A stretch of DNA of 15,247 bases from Rhodanobacter sp. UBA5168. Its GTDB lineage: Bacteria; Pseudomonadota; Gammaproteobacteria; Xanthomonadales; Rhodanobacteraceae. Positions 14,919 through 15,247 of this stretch are shown piece after piece. A program made the position numbers and the translations under genes. The notes under the pieces were generated by a model. It was not told the origin of the DNA. It did not search any database and was given only the letters and a program-made list of their open reading frames with translations. Location of the stretch: positions 24,961 through 40,207 of the forward strand of contig DHXA01000137.1 of assembly GCA_002413455.1 (NCBI GenBank). The letters are read 5' to 3'. Every line of letters starts with the position of its first letter. The stretch's first letter is position 1.

Positions 14919-15247
14919 GCACGCTCCCCGTGACGGCAGCCTTTGTGGGAGCGGCTTCAGCCGCGATGCTTTTGCCTGCTTCCACATCCAAAGCCAAGAG
15001 CTTTCGTCCTCCTTCGGAGGGCGAGTCACTTTCTCTTTGCGTGGCCAAAGAGAAAGTAACCAAAGAGAAAGGCCACCCCGCTTACGCGCCTTGCGGGCAT
15101 CCTGCCCGCAAGGTCCGCGTGCGGACTACGGGGTTTGTCGACAGGGCATCCTGCCCTGACGCCAAACTGGCCGGCGTCCTTGCCGGCCACCCTGCGGGCT
15201 TTCCTTCGCCCGCCCGCCGCTACAGAGGGGCCCCGGGTAGAGCAGCG
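14919..15247 (+). repeat. Palindrome-rich intergenic mosaic after fliP
   Basis: No gene is supported here. Successive stems are: GCGGCT/AGCCGC (14951-14964); CCTCC/GGAGG (15008-15020); ACTTTCTCTTTG/CAAAGAGAAAGT (15028-15057), 12 bp perfect; an 11-bp stem around TCC (15089-15113); TCCGC/GCGGA (15114-15125); a 7-bp stem around TCC (15142-15158); GGCCGGC/GCCGGCC (15169-15188); and GCGGGC/GCCCGC (15194-15213). CAAAGAGAAAG occurs twice (15046 and 15061). I recall similar blocks scattered between genes in Rhodanobacter, Xanthomonas and relatives. The element continues past the window end. It may end the fliL-fliP transcript or split it from fliQ. Confidence 0.75.
14945..14966 (+). repeat. REP-like palindrome
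   Basis: GTGGGAGCGGCTTCAGCCGCGA has a GTGGG head and a 6-bp palindrome around TC, the build of repetitive extragenic palindromes common in Xanthomonadales and pseudomonads. It lies 26 nt after the fliP stop, the usual position for such elements. Confidence 0.7.

Noticed and set aside
15028..15072. CRISPR-like repetition of CAAAGAGAAAG
   Set aside because: Only two direct copies 15 nt apart, one of them an arm of a hairpin; no regular repeat-spacer series.
14869..15159. 96-codon plus-strand frame over the end of fliP and the repeat
   Set aside because: It begins inside fliP in another frame and reads through palindromic repeat DNA; such frames recur wherever the repeat occurs and are not convincing genes.

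Overview
This window is one continuous block of polar-flagellum genes, all on the + strand, from a GC-rich gammaproteobacterium. The gene order (fliC end, fliD, fliS, a fliT-like gene, a PilZ-type gene, fleQ, fliEFGHIJK, fliLMNOP), the FleQ/sigma-54 control and the intergenic repeats (a GTGGGAGCGGCTTCAGCCGCGA palindrome and a CAAAGAGAAAG hairpin) point to the Lysobacterales (Xanthomonadales), most likely Rhodanobacteraceae. The family-level placement is inference from remembered repeat and gene-order patterns, not from a search.

Layout. 1-2910: the last codons of flagellin with a 14-bp perfect hairpin, then the filament cap (fliD), the flagellin export chaperone (fliS), a fliT-like chaperone gene and a degenerate PilZ-domain gene. 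2911-3264: a 350-bp regulatory gap with a candidate sigma-54 promoter in front of fleQ. 3265-4689: fleQ, the sigma-54 enhancer-binding master regulator. 4690-4860: a gap with a near-consensus sigma-54 promoter and two nested five-codon minicistrons leading into fliE. 4861-11593: fliE, fliF, fliG, fliH, fliI, fliJ and fliK (basal-body/MS-ring, switch, export ATPase complex, hook-length control), mostly overlapping by 1-11 nt. 11594-11908: three hairpins, a consensus sigma-54 promoter, then a tandem duplication of a 32-nt hairpin unit at the predicted 5' end of the next mRNA. 11909-14918: fliL, fliM, fliN, fliO and fliP (stator-associated protein, C-ring, export gate). 14919-15247: no gene, but a dense mosaic of palindromes that runs off the window; fliQ does not follow fliP here.

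How the parts work together. FleQ with RpoN probably drives at least two operons seen here (fliE-K and fliL-P), each with its own -24/-12 promoter. The products build the MS ring (FliF), rod adapter (FliE), C ring (FliG, FliM, FliN), type III export apparatus (FliH, FliI, FliJ, FliO, FliP), the hook ruler (FliK) and, in the first operon, the filament cap and its chaperones. All structural genes look intact, with their diagnostic motifs.

I found no wholly new gene system. The unexplained structure is regulatory and translational: the tandem hairpin duplication in the fliL leader, the chained minicistrons before fliE, small open frames that bridge fliJ-fliK and fliL-fliM by start/stop overlaps, and a PilZ domain without the usual c-di-GMP-binding residues.
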